Assembly (NCBI RefSeq): GCF_004125265.1
Contig: NZ_RDTE01000001.1
Location: 62,001-126,000 of the forward strand
Direction: 5' to 3'
Source of the DNA: Streptomyces lydicus
Lineage (GTDB): Bacteria; Actinomycetota; Actinomycetes; Streptomycetales; Streptomycetaceae
DNA length: 64,000 nt
Position 1 is the first letter of the stretch. Every line of letters begins with the position of its first letter. Below, one piece after another: positions 33,668-42,418 of this stretch. The translations under genes and the position numbers were made by a program. Below the pieces are notes generated by a model, which was not told the origin of the DNA, searched no databases, and was given only the letters and a program-made list of their open reading frames with translations.

Positions 33668-34951
33668 TCACGTGGGTGCGGGCGCGGTGCGGGCTCCGAG
33701 CAGGAGCGCGCACAAGGCGGCGGCCAGCAGAGGGATGGCGAAGTGGCCGCCGAGCAGGCCGGCCAGGGCTGTGCCGCCGGCCTGGCCCAGGCGAATGGCG
33801 CTGGACATCCAGCCGGCGGCCTCGGTCGAGGTTCCCCGCGGTGCCAGCGTGGTGACCCTCAGGCTGGCTGCGGTCAGCAGGGGGACGAACAGGGCGCCCG
33901 GCAGCATGGCCACGGTGAGGATCACCGTGGCCGGAAGCGGGGCGAGCAGAGGGAGCCAGCAGGCCGCGAACGCTGCTCCCAGCAGCAGGAGGTGCCGCGG
34001 CCGCGGCTCCGGCTGGAAGCGTGCGAACAGGGCGCCGCCGAGCAGCCCCGCGGCGGAGAACGCCGCGGGCAGTGCGCCCGCCAGCCAGGAGACCTGCTGC
34101 CGGTCTGCCGCAGCGATGCCGGCGACGTCGAGGGCACCTACGGTGGCCCCCAAGAAGATCAGCGCGGCCAGAAGGGGCCGCATGGCGGGCGCGCGCAGCA
34201 CACCGAGCCGGTCGTGGGGGCGGGGTACGGCCCGCCAGGTGCGGGCGGGGCGGGCGGCGGCGAAGGCAAGGGAGCCGACCAGGGTGGCGGTGGCCGCCAA
34301 GGCCAGGGCAGCGGTCGGGGACAGCCAGCCGGCCATCACGATGGCCGCGGCGGGACCGGCGACGTAGACGATCTCCTGTGTCGAGGAGTCCAGCGTGTAG
34401 GCGGTGCGGACATGGGCGTCGTCGGGGAGCACGGTGGGCCACAGGGAGCGCAGGGCACCTTCCAGCGGTGGGCATCCGGCTCCGGCCAGGGCGACGCACA
34501 CCGCGGTGAAGGTGAGGTGGGAGGTGCCTGCGAGGGCCAGGGAGCCGAGGGCAGCGGTGACCAGGGCGGCCCCCAGGTAGCAAGGCAGTGGCAGCCCGCG
34601 CAGGTCCGCCAGCCGCCCCAGCAGGGGCAAGCCGAGCGCCGGGGCGAGGCCGTAGAGCGCAGCGAGCAGGCTGGCGGTTGTCAGGGAATGACCGTCGGCT
34701 CGGGCAGCCAGGATCAGGGTGACGGGCACCATGCCCAGCGACAGGCGCCCAGTGACCGAGGCGATCAGCAGGCGGGCGCAGTATCGGTGCCGCAGCACGG
34801 AGCGGAAGGACGGCGGTGTGCGCGGCATGCGCGGCTGCGCCGGTGTGGCGGGCGGCATCGGGGCGCGGGCGGCGGGCGGCTGTGGTGGCTGTGCGGTGAT
34901 GCCCGGCGCCGGGGTGGTGCGGGGAATTTCGCTGACCTGCGCGTGGGCCAT
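33668..34951 (-). CDS. MFS-type membrane exporter
   Basis: 427 residues from ATG 34951, with GGCAGG upstream. A proline-rich cytoplasmic head (about 1-50) is followed by about twelve hydrophobic segments, with the MFS A-like motif GRLADLRGLPLP after segment 2 and a charged central loop (ARPARTWRAVPRPHDRLG). Closest in layout to small-molecule or sugar efflux MFS proteins. No accompanying regulator is adjacent, and the substrate is unknown. It sits in the cytoplasmic membrane. The gene is flanked by a terminator on its 3' side and 360 nt of non-coding DNA upstream. Confidence 0.85.
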   Translation of the reverse strand: MAHAQVSEIPRTTPAPGITAQPPQPPAARAPMPPATPAQPRMPRTPPSFRSVLRHRYCARLLIASVTGRLSLGMVPVTLILAARADGHSLTTASLLAALYGLAPALGLPLLGRLADLRGLPLPCYLGAALVTAALGSLALAGTSHLTFTAVCVALAGAGCPPLEGALRSLWPTVLPDDAHVRTAYTLDSSTQEIVYVAGPAAAIVMAGWLSPTAALALAATATLVGSLAFAAARPARTWRAVPRPHDRLGVLRAPAMRPLLAALIFLGATVGALDVAGIAAADRQQVSWLAGALPAAFSAAGLLGGALFARFQPEPRPRHLLLLGAAFAACWLPLLAPLPATVILTVAMLPGALFVPLLTAASLRVTTLAPRGTSTEAAGWMSSAIRLGQAGGTALAGLLGGHFAIPLLAAALCALLLGARTAPAPT

Positions 34952-35312
34952 CGCCTGCCTGCCTCTGCAAAGGGGGTCGGGTGCCGGCCCAGCGGGCGCA
35001 TGTGGACGGCGTAGCGGCACGGGCCGCCGTGCAGAAGCCCAACAGGGTCAAAACCGGGCTTCAACGACGCTTCCGCTCAGGCGGTCACCGGACGTCGCTT
35101 CTCCCACCCCCTGGCGCAGCAACCCGTGTGGGCAGACCGCCATGTGGCGCCTGTCCGGCAGGCAGGGCGCCGGGACTTCGACTCGCGGCACCCGAACTCC
35201 GGAGCACGAACCGAGCCGGTCGCGGCGGCGGCCCTGCGCACTTGCCTCGACGCCGTCAGGTCGCTCGTTTCGGTCTGACACGTAGTCGAGTGGCCGTGCT
35301 TGTCGGTTGGGG
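34952..35312. other. Intergenic stretch, no gene seen
   Basis: About 360 nt between two minus-strand genes. It should contain the MFS promoter and the 3' end of the following gene, but no convincing box or hairpin was found. Confidence 0.35.
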
Positions 35313-36029
35313 CTACCGCACGTGCCGGTGGTTGCGCTGCTGGCTGTGGAGGGACTCGGACTGGGGGTGTGGCAGCGGCGCTGGAGCTTGGGGGATGCGG
35401 GAGGCTCGGCGTTGTGATTCGGCTGCGATCTGCTCGGCCCGGGTGATGGGAGGCGAAGTCAGCGTCGGTGGAGCTGCGTCTTGGGCGATGGTCGGCGTCT
35501 GGCGGAGTATTGCGTTGAGTTCGTCGCCGGTGACTCTGCCGTTCTGGGCCAGGAGCGCACTCGCCGCGATGATGGCTGGCCAGTGGCGGTCGCGGAGGGC
35601 CTGGGCAGTGCTGCGCGCCTGCCGGAGCTGCTCCGAAGTCGCCCCTGTTGCTTGAAGGGCTGCGTAGTCGTGGCTTGCCAATTGGGCCACGGCGGCTTCC
35701 CTCAGCGGGCTCCATAGTTGCTGTTCATGGAGCCACCGCTGTTGGGCGAGGACCCCTCCGTACAGCAGAGTGGCGTGGGCAGTTGCTGAGTTCACGCTGG
35801 CATGTGTATATGCGTCGGCCCTGCCGGCCCCGGGCATGGTTTCGGTCTGGGCGATCACGCACTCGGAGATGGTGGCTTCGCCCGTTGCCAGGGCGACTAC
35901 GGCATGTCCTGCTTCATGGATCGCGGTGAACCGGTGATAGAGGGAGTCGTCGAACTGCAGGGCCTGCCTTACCGTCAGGCGCCCCGCAGGTGCGGCTTGA
36001 TCCGAGACCGGGACCTCGTCCGCTGCCAT
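35313..36029 (-). CDS. M41/FtsH-like zinc metalloprotease domain protein
   Basis: 238 residues from ATG 36029, with GGGGGAA upstream. HEAGHAVVAL at residues 38-47 is the HExxH site of FtsH-type (M41) peptidases, preceded by the characteristic FTAIHEAGHA context. The AAA domain of FtsH is absent. Similar free-standing M41 domains occur on Streptomyces mobile DNA. A third metal ligand could not be placed with confidence. The C-terminus is proline/glutamine/histidine-rich. No membrane segment, so probably cytoplasmic. The substrate is unknown. Confidence 0.7.
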   Translation of the reverse strand: MAADEVPVSDQAAPAGRLTVRQALQFDDSLYHRFTAIHEAGHAVVALATGEATISECVIAQTETMPGAGRADAYTHASVNSATAHATLLYGGVLAQQRWLHEQQLWSPLREAAVAQLASHDYAALQATGATSEQLRQARSTAQALRDRHWPAIIAASALLAQNGRVTGDELNAILRQTPTIAQDAAPPTLTSPPITRAEQIAAESQRRASRIPQAPAPLPHPQSESLHSQQRNHRHVR

Positions 36030-36143
36030 CGACGTTCCCCCTTCTGCCCTGCCCTCAGTACTCGATCAAAGTCGTCGTTGGGTTTCGCGCACAAGCGAGA
36101 ACCTCCTCGGGCTTGGAAACAGGTGATTGGCCCGGTGCCTCCT

Positions 36144-36176
36144 GTGTTGTCCACTCGGTAGCCGAGTGGACAACAC
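36144..36176 (-). terminator. Perfect 15-bp hairpin
   Basis: Arms GTGTTGTCCACTCGG / CCGAGTGGACAACAC with a TAG loop, 38 nt after the stop of the SH3-like gene. A probable terminator that insulates the M41-like gene downstream. Confidence 0.75.
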
Positions 36177-36214
36177 CAACAGGAGAGGACTCGGGACCGA
36201 GCCGGAATCGCCGG

Positions 36215-36574
36215 TCAGCCGCCCAGGTGCACCAGCCCGTCGCCCCGCACCCATCCCTTGGTGCCCTTGGGGATCCCGGACTTGGAGCGGGCGGTGAGCT
36301 GGCTGTAGTACCAGTTGCCCTTGCTGCAGAAGACCTTCAGCTTGTCGCCGCGGTAGAGGTGGCCGCGGCTGGTGTAACCGGTGGAGGGACCGCTGCGGTA
36401 GTTCCACGCGTTCTTGGCCTCCTTGGCGCCGAAGTCGGGTTCCCAGTTCACGCTGCACTGGTGGTTCTCGCCGGCGGCGTGGGCGGCCGGGGCGGCGGTG
36501 ATGGTCAGGGCGGCGGCAGCAGCCATGGCCAGGGCGGCGGGTATGGCCGAGCGTGTCGCAATACGGCGGATCAT
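36215..36574 (-). CDS. Secreted SH3-like protein
   Basis: 119 residues from ATG 36574. A signal peptide (basic MIRRIATRS, alanine-rich core, AAHA cleavage near residue 33) leads to a domain with NYRSGPSTGYTSRGHLYRGD and CSKGNWYYSQLT, then GTKGWVRGDGL, the classic SH3b pattern. Two cysteines are present. It resembles the protein at 18009-18374 in layout and motif. It is probably exported to the cell wall. The 427 nt upstream (36575-37001) separate it from a divergent operon and contain no gene. Confidence 0.75.
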   Translation of the reverse strand: MIRRIATRSAIPAALAMAAAAALTITAAPAAHAAGENHQCSVNWEPDFGAKEAKNAWNYRSGPSTGYTSRGHLYRGDKLKVFCSKGNWYYSQLTARSKSGIPKGTKGWVRGDGLVHLGG

Positions 36575-37001
36575 CGAGAGCCCTTTCGAAGGCGTGGCGC
36601 GGAAGTGGCCTTACGTGGTCGATGCTGCGCACTGCGGCGCATCGCAGACGGGCGCCGCGGGTGCCTTCCCAGGTGCCGCGTCGGCGACTTGAGGTGCCGT
36701 GCCGCCCGGCGGGAAGGGGCGGCTGCCGCCTGTGCGAGCACACCAGCGCTCCTCGTCCGTGTACAGGGCTGCTGCCGGGTCGGCGCGCTCTGGGTCCCGG
36801 GCGGAGGCGTCCGGCACTCCTTGTTCGCCGAGCGGGCGGCGTGTGCCGAAGGTCCGTGCGGCCCGTCGGACGGGAGGCACAGCAGGGTTGTGCGCCGCAT
36901 CCTCCCGCCCGGTGGCGTCGCACCGTCCGAGCGCCCCCGAGGGGCGTGTGGGGCGCGTAGATGGAGTGTCCTGCTGCTGACTGCCCCTTGGAGCCGATGA
37001 C

Positions 37002-38171
37002 GTGAGTACCCCGCCCGCCCCGACCCCGTTCGAGGACAGCCTGGCCATCGGGTACCAGCCGTCTGAGGCCGCGGTCGACACCGGTCACCTGCACCAGCTG
37101 GCCCGTTCCCTGTGCCGGGACGAACGCCGGTTCCTGAGCTTTCCCGACCACCTGGGCCTTGTGGCAGGTGAGCTCGCCCCGCTGCTCGGGATGTTCGTCG
37201 AGCATCGGCGGGATCCGTACTCCCGCGACGACTTCGACCTCGGCGTCCAGCCGTACGAGGAGGCGGTGCTGGCGTATTTCGCCGCCCTCGCAGGGGCCTC
37301 GGCGGATGACGTCCACGGCTATGTGGCGTCCTGCCCCCACGAGGCGCTCCTGCACGGCCTGGCCGTGGCCCGCCGCCGGCTGCCCGCCGCCTCCGTGTAC
37401 GTCTGCGACCAGGCCCACGCCCGCGTCACGCGGGCCTGCGAGTTGCTGCGGATGAATCTGGTGACCGTCCGCTCGCTGGCCGACGGCACGATGGATCCCG
37501 AGGATCTGCGCCTGCAGACACGGGTGCGGCGCGAGGCGGGTGCCCTGGTGGTGGCCACCTGCGGCACGCCCCTGCGCGGTGCCATCGACAACGTCGCTGA
37601 GTTGCGCGCCGCCGCAGTGGCTTCCGGTCGGGTGCACATGCATGTCGACGCCGCCGCGGGGGGACTGGCGGCCGCGCACAGCGACCAGGTGCTGTCGTGG
37701 TCGCTCGCGCACGGCGCCCACTCGATTTCCCTGTCCGGTGACAGCCTCCTGGGCCTGCCGGGGCAGGCGGGTATTTCGCTGATGCGGCGTGTGCAGGTGC
37801 CGGCCGCGGCCTGCGGGATCGCGGTGCCCGAGCGGTCGGTGATCTGTTCGCGCGGCGGGCTGGGCGCACTGCTGCTGTGGACGCGGCTGCGGTCGCTGGG
37901 GCGGGCCGGCGTGGCGGCGCTGGTCCGGCGGTGCCAGGGCGTCGCTGTCTACGCCGTCGACCAGTTCGCGCGCGCAGGCGCCCGGCCGGAGCGCTTTCCC
38001 GGTTCCCTGACCGTCACGTTCGGGCGGCCCCCCGGCTGGGTGGTCGACAAATGGCATCTGCACTGCGTGGGAGACCTGGCGCGCATCGTCACGACCGGGT
38101 CCCTCACGCACACGGCCGTCGACGAGCTCGCTGCCGATCTGTCCGCCGCCCGGTCGGAGGCTGTCGCATGA
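37002..38171 (+). CDS. Histidine-decarboxylase-like protein lacking the PLP lysine
   Basis: 389 residues from GTG 37002, with GGAG 8 nt upstream. It follows group II PLP decarboxylases of the histidine decarboxylase type along its whole length: FLSFPDHLG, an ARRRLPAASVYVCDQAH segment, the DPEDL turn, GTPLRGAIDNV, HMHVDAAAGG, and a C-terminal LTVTFGRP...W.LHCVGDLARIV. Where the family has SGHK (the PLP-binding lysine), it reads SGDSLLG near residue 245. No alternative lysine is evident nearby. It is therefore probably catalytically dead. It heads an ATGA-coupled operon. Confidence 0.8.
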   Translation: MSTPPAPTPFEDSLAIGYQPSEAAVDTGHLHQLARSLCRDERRFLSFPDHLGLVAGELAPLLGMFVEHRRDPYSRDDFDLGVQPYEEAVLAYFAALAGASADDVHGYVASCPHEALLHGLAVARRRLPAASVYVCDQAHARVTRACELLRMNLVTVRSLADGTMDPEDLRLQTRVRREAGALVVATCGTPLRGAIDNVAELRAAAVASGRVHMHVDAAAGGLAAAHSDQVLSWSLAHGAHSISLSGDSLLGLPGQAGISLMRRVQVPAAACGIAVPERSVICSRGGLGALLLWTRLRSLGRAGVAALVRRCQGVAVYAVDQFARAGARPERFPGSLTVTFGRPPGWVVDKWHLHCVGDLARIVTTGSLTHTAVDELAADLSAARSEAVA

Positions 38172-38875
38172 TCCCCGCTGTGCCCTTGTCCCGTTCGCTG
38201 CTCATGCTGCCTGCCGAGGTCGGTGATCTGATGGACCACACCCCGGAGTCGGCCTACGCCCATCTTCGCGACACCCACCCCACGTGGTTCCTCAACCCGC
38301 CCGGCGACGGTGCGATCGGCATCATGCGGTGGCCGATGACCGAAGGTGCGGTCCTCCACCACGACGAGGAACGGGTAGTGCTCGAGGACCCTGTGGTCTT
38401 GCCCGGCGGGCAGCAGGCGCGTCGCCTGCGGCTGCTCGCCGCCCGGCCCGAACCAGAGGTGGCCGTACTCCCGCTGCTGGGCGGCGCCGTGGTTCTCACC
38501 GAGCGTTTCCGGCACGCGGCCCGCACCTGGCAGTGGGAAATCGTCCGAGGCATGGGCGCCGAGGGTCTGTCCGACACCGACAACGCGTCCCGGCATCTGA
38601 AGGACCAGCTCGGTGCCACGCCCGCGGAACTGGTCGGCCTTGGCGAGGCCCATCCCGACGCCGGGATCCTGGCCGATTCCGTGCTGCTGTTCGCAGCCCG
38701 GATCGATGCAGTCGGCGACCGCGCGTACGGCGCCGGCATCCGCAGGGTGCGCACCGTCGCCTTCGACGAGGCGGAGCAGATGGCCCTGACCGGTCAGATC
38801 ACCGACGCGGTGACGATTTCCATGTTGTTCCGGGCTCGCCAGGCAGGTCTCTTCGAGGAGGGCCCGGTCGTATGA
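38168..38875 (+). CDS. Nudix-like protein with degenerate Nudix box
   Basis: 235 residues from ATG 38168, overlapping the stop of the previous gene. The region VAVLPLLGGAVVLTERFRHA, then TWQWEIVRGMGAEG, and the later DAGILADSVLLFAARI track ADP-ribose pyrophosphatase-type Nudix proteins. The box that should read REL-EE-G is RHLKDQLGA (about residues 138-146), so the metal-binding glutamates are lost. Hydrolysis is unlikely; nucleotide binding may remain. It is coupled to the genes before and after. Confidence 0.75.
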   Translation: MIPAVPLSRSLLMLPAEVGDLMDHTPESAYAHLRDTHPTWFLNPPGDGAIGIMRWPMTEGAVLHHDEERVVLEDPVVLPGGQQARRLRLLAARPEPEVAVLPLLGGAVVLTERFRHAARTWQWEIVRGMGAEGLSDTDNASRHLKDQLGATPAELVGLGEAHPDAGILADSVLLFAARIDAVGDRAYGAGIRRVRTVAFDEAEQMALTGQITDAVTISMLFRARQAGLFEEGPVV

Positions 38876-39111
38876 CGGGGGTGCAAGGGCGCGACAGACT
38901 GGTCGCAGTCGTGGAGCGCGCCATCGAACAGCAGCTGCCCGGTGGCAGGTTCGGAGTGGACATCCCGAGCCTGGCCCATGAGGTGGTGCGGCAGGTGCGC
39001 CGGCAGTTGGCGATCGAGCGGTTGCAGGAGACCGCCGCGAAGGTCTCCGAGACACTGGACGGGATAGCCCCCGCCCGCAGGGAAGAAGCGTCCCGGGAAG
39101 ACGGCGCCTGA
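38872..39111 (+). CDS. Small third gene of the pseudo-enzyme operon
   Basis: 79 residues from ATG 38872, overlapping the stop of the Nudix-like gene (ATGA). It is helical and charged (LVAVVERAIEQQLPGG, SLAHEVVRQVRRQLAIERLQ). It may be a binding partner or adaptor for the two larger proteins. Not recognised. The next gene on the other strand converges 14 nt away. Confidence 0.6.
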   Translation: MTGVQGRDRLVAVVERAIEQQLPGGRFGVDIPSLAHEVVRQVRRQLAIERLQETAAKVSETLDGIAPARREEASREDGA

Positions 39112-39125
39112 GTGCACGTGGGTGT

Positions 39126-39530
39126 CTACCGGGTGTGGTCGTCGCGGGCGTCGAGCCCCAGGGCGCGCCGTACTTCCTCCCGCAGAGGGCCGGGGAGAAC
39201 GGGCAAGGAGGACGACTGCAGGCCGTCGAGGATGATCGGGGTGTACGCCTTCGGGCCGGTTTCCGGGGCCTCGGCAGGACGCTGAGAGCCGATGTCGACG
39301 ACGAGGATTTGGTCGTCGGCGCGCTGAGCCAGGAGTTGAGCCGCCTCGAACGAGGTGCTGGTCTTGCCCTGCACCTGGCTCCGAGGGCTGATGAGGTCGG
39401 TGAGGAGGTGCGCGGCCAGCTCGGCGGTGCTGGTCAGCTTGGGCTCGCGGCCCCCTTTTTCGATCGGCACTTCGAGCCTCCAGCCCGCGACGGATGCAGT
39501 CGGCAGTACGCTACCGGGTCGCTCTGACAT
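39126..39530 (-). CDS. Hypothetical protein
   Basis: 134 residues from ATG 39530. The N-terminal part includes ASVAGWRLEVPIEKGGREPK and a helical AELAAHLLTDLIS. The C-terminal part contains DDQILVVDIGSQRPAE and LREEVRRALGLDARDD. No motif or membrane segment. The ribosome binding site is weak. It converges with the pseudo-enzyme operon. It could be co-directional with the membrane protein and large gene upstream, 36 nt away. Confidence 0.55.
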   Translation of the reverse strand: MSERPGSVLPTASVAGWRLEVPIEKGGREPKLTSTAELAAHLLTDLISPRSQVQGKTSTSFEAAQLLAQRADDQILVVDIGSQRPAEAPETGPKAYTPIILDGLQSSSLPVLPGPLREEVRRALGLDARDDHTR

Positions 39531-39566
39531 CCATGCCGGAACCGGCCAACCGCCCCGCCTGTGTGC

Positions 39567-39908
39567 CTACGGGATTCTCCTGGAGTGCTCGTCGCCTTCG
39601 GCGCCCGGCCGCCGGCTCAGGCAGTCGGCCGTGAGGGCCAGGGGCAGGAGCAGGACCACCGCCACCAGGCCCACGCGAGCGGCCAGGCTCAGCGCCGCTC
39701 CCAGAACCCCGAGCAGAACGGCAGCCAGCAGCACCGCATGGCCCGCCAACCACACGGCGGCGCAGCCCAGTGCGTACCCGGCGGCCAGCAGGGCGCCGCA
39801 CACCGCGGTGGCCATGGCCGCCACGGCGAGGCGGGGCAGGCCGCGCCGGAGGAGCGGGTCGGCCGCGCGCAGTAGCAGGGAGATGACGGTGCTCAGGGCC
39901 CAGGTCAC
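39567..39908 (-). CDS. Small membrane protein coupled to the large upstream gene
   Basis: 113 residues from GTG 39908, overlapping the stop of the 39905-41461 gene (GTGA). Hydrophobic for most of its length, with probably three or four membrane segments (for example LAVAAMATAVCGALLAAGYA, AVLLAAVLLGVLGAALSLAA) and a short polar tail. Coupling indicates it works with the 518-residue protein. Its function is unknown. Confidence 0.65.
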   Translation of the reverse strand: MTWALSTVISLLLRAADPLLRRGLPRLAVAAMATAVCGALLAAGYALGCAAVWLAGHAVLLAAVLLGVLGAALSLAARVGLVAVVLLLPLALTADCLSRRPGAEGDEHSRRIP

Positions 39909-41461
39909 CGGTTCACTCCCGAGGTGGTGGAGACGGTGGCCAGGGCCTGGGTGTGGGCATCGTCGTGGGCGGTGGGCGCCGCCGGGCCGGTCCCGCCCGC
40001 GGCCGCCGGGCGGGCCATGGCCTCCTGCAGGCGGGCGCGGATGCTCCCCTCGTCGAGGTGCACACCGGTCTGTGCAGTGTGCACCAGCGTGTTGCGGGCA
40101 CGGGTCAGCAGGTCAGTCTCCGCGCCGGTGGTGGCGCGCCGGTGGGTGGGCACCGGCTGCTGGCGCTGGTAGTGGATCTGGCCGTCCAGCATCTGAACCG
40201 CGCGGTCGAGGGTGCCGAAGGCCTCTGTGACGCGGGCCTGGGTCTGGGCGGCCGCGACCGGGGCGAGTGCCTCGGGCAGGTCGCGAGGGGGCGGAGTGGG
40301 GAAGGCCAGGCGGCCGAGCGCGTCGTGTATGAGGTGCAGTTGGCCCTCGCGGGCGGCCAGGTAGGAGGTCTTGGCGTGCAGCAGTTCCGGGTCGGCGAAG
40401 TAGTTGGTGCTGTCCTCGGCCGTACTCTCGGCGCGCTGTGCGGCCAGGGCGTCGACAGCGTCCTTCGCGGTGGCCGCCGCCTGGCGCCAGGCGGCGGCCG
40501 GGCCGCTGAGCTGAAGTGAGCGGGCCGGGATCGGGAAGGTGTCCAGGATCTGCTGCGCTTCCTGTTCGCGCCCAGAGTAGGCGGCGGCGGTGTAGGCGCG
40601 GACGGTCTCGCGGGCCTGGGCCAGGTGCGCGGTACGTGCCTCGTCCAGCGCCGGCGTGGCGGCCGCCAGCAGGCGTCCGTCGGTGTGCCGGTCGCGCAGG
40701 TGGTCGGTGATGTCCGGCTCGAGGACGGCGCGTAGCTGCTGCGCGTGCGCGTCGCGCAGGGCGATCTGGTCGAGCAACCAGTCGGCGGTCGCCTGCAGCG
40801 CCGGAGCGTCGGCGGCCAGTGCCGTCGCGGCGCGCCAGTCCTCGACGAGGGCGCTGCGGGGCCGGCGGGTGCGCTCCAGCCGATCGAAGAGGTCGGCCGT
40901 CTTCCGTCCGGTGCTGACCACCAGCTCCTCGGTCACCTCGTCGTGTTCGTCGGCGCTCTGAAGACTCCGGGCGAGCACGGAGGGAGGCGGGTAGCTGGTG
41001 AAGGCGCGCATGTGGCACGCCCAGGCGGTGGCTGCGGCGATCCAGCCGAGCCCTTGGGGTGCTTCGGCGTTGCGCCGGTACATCCAGCTGGCCAGTTGGT
41101 GGGCGAGGGGGGCTTCGTCGGTGTCCGGGCCGTGCATCAGCTGCGCGGCCAACTCGCCGGGGGTGTGTTCGTGCAGGACGCCGGATTCGGCACTGATGAT
41201 GGCCAGCTGCTCTTGTCCGTTGTCCAGTTGCAGCCAGCGGTGCAGCGTCTCCTGGCTGCCCTCGGTGACCTCCTCCAGCGTCACGCGGGCCAGGTCGGCC
41301 TCAGGGCGGGCTATCCCCGTCTCTCCCAGGGCGGGTTCGGGAGCGCCCCCTACGGGCGGGGTGCTTCCCGTGGCTACCCGGACCAGGGCGTAGGCGTCGG
41401 GTCCCAGTTCGGTCAGCCACGTGTGAAGGCCGTCGGGTGAAGGGGTGTGTTGCTCGCGCAT
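39905..41461 (-). CDS. Large helical protein of unknown function
   Basis: 518 residues, ATG 41461. The first ~100 residues are mixed (DGLHTWLTELGPDAYALVRV). The remainder is long alanine/glutamine/arginine helices (ATAKDAVDALAAQRAESTAE; ARVTEAFGTLDRAVQMLDGQ) that suggest an extended bundle or coiled coil. No membrane segment and no nucleotide motif. The stop overlaps the start of a small membrane protein, a layout seen for conjugation or envelope complexes, but that is only an analogy. Upstream 41462-41722 is non-coding. Confidence 0.65.
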   Translation of the reverse strand: MREQHTPSPDGLHTWLTELGPDAYALVRVATGSTPPVGGAPEPALGETGIARPEADLARVTLEEVTEGSQETLHRWLQLDNGQEQLAIISAESGVLHEHTPGELAAQLMHGPDTDEAPLAHQLASWMYRRNAEAPQGLGWIAAATAWACHMRAFTSYPPPSVLARSLQSADEHDEVTEELVVSTGRKTADLFDRLERTRRPRSALVEDWRAATALAADAPALQATADWLLDQIALRDAHAQQLRAVLEPDITDHLRDRHTDGRLLAAATPALDEARTAHLAQARETVRAYTAAAYSGREQEAQQILDTFPIPARSLQLSGPAAAWRQAAATAKDAVDALAAQRAESTAEDSTNYFADPELLHAKTSYLAAREGQLHLIHDALGRLAFPTPPPRDLPEALAPVAAAQTQARVTEAFGTLDRAVQMLDGQIHYQRQQPVPTHRRATTGAETDLLTRARNTLVHTAQTGVHLDEGSIRARLQEAMARPAAAGGTGPAAPTAHDDAHTQALATVSTTSGVNR

Positions 41462-41722
41462 CGGGGCTCCTGCTCGGCGGTGGGCGCCGCGCGGCCAGGG
41501 CGGCGGCTGGCGGCAGCTTGCCCGCCCCCGCGGGTGCCCAGGGTCGGGCCACCGGACCGGTACCGTCCGCCGGGATGCGCCAGGCGGGCATCAGTGCACG
41601 CGTCCCGCCAGGCGGGATCGGTTGCGCAGAATGCGGCCGAGTACCGCGGCACAGCCGGCCGCTGCTCGTTGCAGGCGAGGGCATGATGCCCCACTCGCGG
41701 CACTACGGGTGAGGGGCCGGCA

Positions 41723-42418
41723 TCAGGTCCTCCCTCGCCGGCTGCTGTCTTTCAGGTCTCGGCTGAGGATTCGGTCGGGAGCCGGCACGATCGGCCTTCG
41801 CTTCAGGCGCGGGCACGGTTCAAGGGTGACGCGGAGGCTGATGGTGACAGAGAGCTGGCCCAGTGTGTATGTGCCGTACTCGCCCAGCTGGTCTCGTGCC
41901 TCTTGGGGGGCGTAGTCGAGGCCGAGTTCGGCGGCGGCCAGACTCAGAGCCCCCAGCGCAGTCAAGAGTGCGCTGCGCGGTGCCGGACCGCCTGTCAATG
42001 TCTCTGTCATATCCGGGCGTTGAACGACAACGCTGTAGGTGGCGATCGCCTCGTGGACGTACTGCTCGGCGTCACGTGCGACGCCCTCGACGACGCGGGC
42101 GACGATGGAGTAGATGCGCTCGGCTGCAGTGCGAAGGTCCATCCTTTCCCCGTCGGTGCGGGTGTTCAGCCCGGGGAAGGCGGCGGTCCCGGAGGGCAGC
42201 AAGGCGGACTGGTAGACGCCCCATCCGGGGATGTTGATCTCCAGGCGGGCTCCTCGAGAGCCGTCTGAACTGAGCCACACGTCCTGGACGCCGTGTGTGG
42301 CGAAGAGGTTCTTGGTGCCCATGAATTCAAGCAGCCGGGTCACAGTGGTCAGCGTGGGGTCATGCTCGGGGACGGTGTCCTCGATGAGTTTTCGGATGGC
42401 GCGGTCGTGGAATTTCAT
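41723..42418 (-). CDS. Hypothetical protein
   Basis: 231 residues from ATG 42418, preceded by AAAGGA. Mixed alpha/beta composition: LEINIPGWGVYQSALLPSG in the first half, AERIYSIVARVVEGVARDAE helix, then ALLTALGALSLAAAELGLDY and LGQLSVTISLRVTLEP. The basic tail (KRRPIVPAPDRILSRDLKDS) may be flexible. No cysteine cluster or signal. Slightly lower GC than neighbours. The 400 nt upstream to 42826 show no gene. Not recognised. Confidence 0.65.
   Translation of the reverse strand: MKFHDRAIRKLIEDTVPEHDPTLTTVTRLLEFMGTKNLFATHGVQDVWLSSDGSRGARLEINIPGWGVYQSALLPSGTAAFPGLNTRTDGERMDLRTAAERIYSIVARVVEGVARDAEQYVHEAIATYSVVVQRPDMTETLTGGPAPRSALLTALGALSLAAAELGLDYAPQEARDQLGEYGTYTLGQLSVTISLRVTLEPCPRLKRRPIVPAPDRILSRDLKDSSRRGRT

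Noticed and set aside
36144..36176. Perfect hairpin with a 3-nt loop as a telomere or recombination site
   Set aside because: Its position just after the SH3-like gene is fully explained by a terminator, and no other telomere-like palindromes adjoin it.
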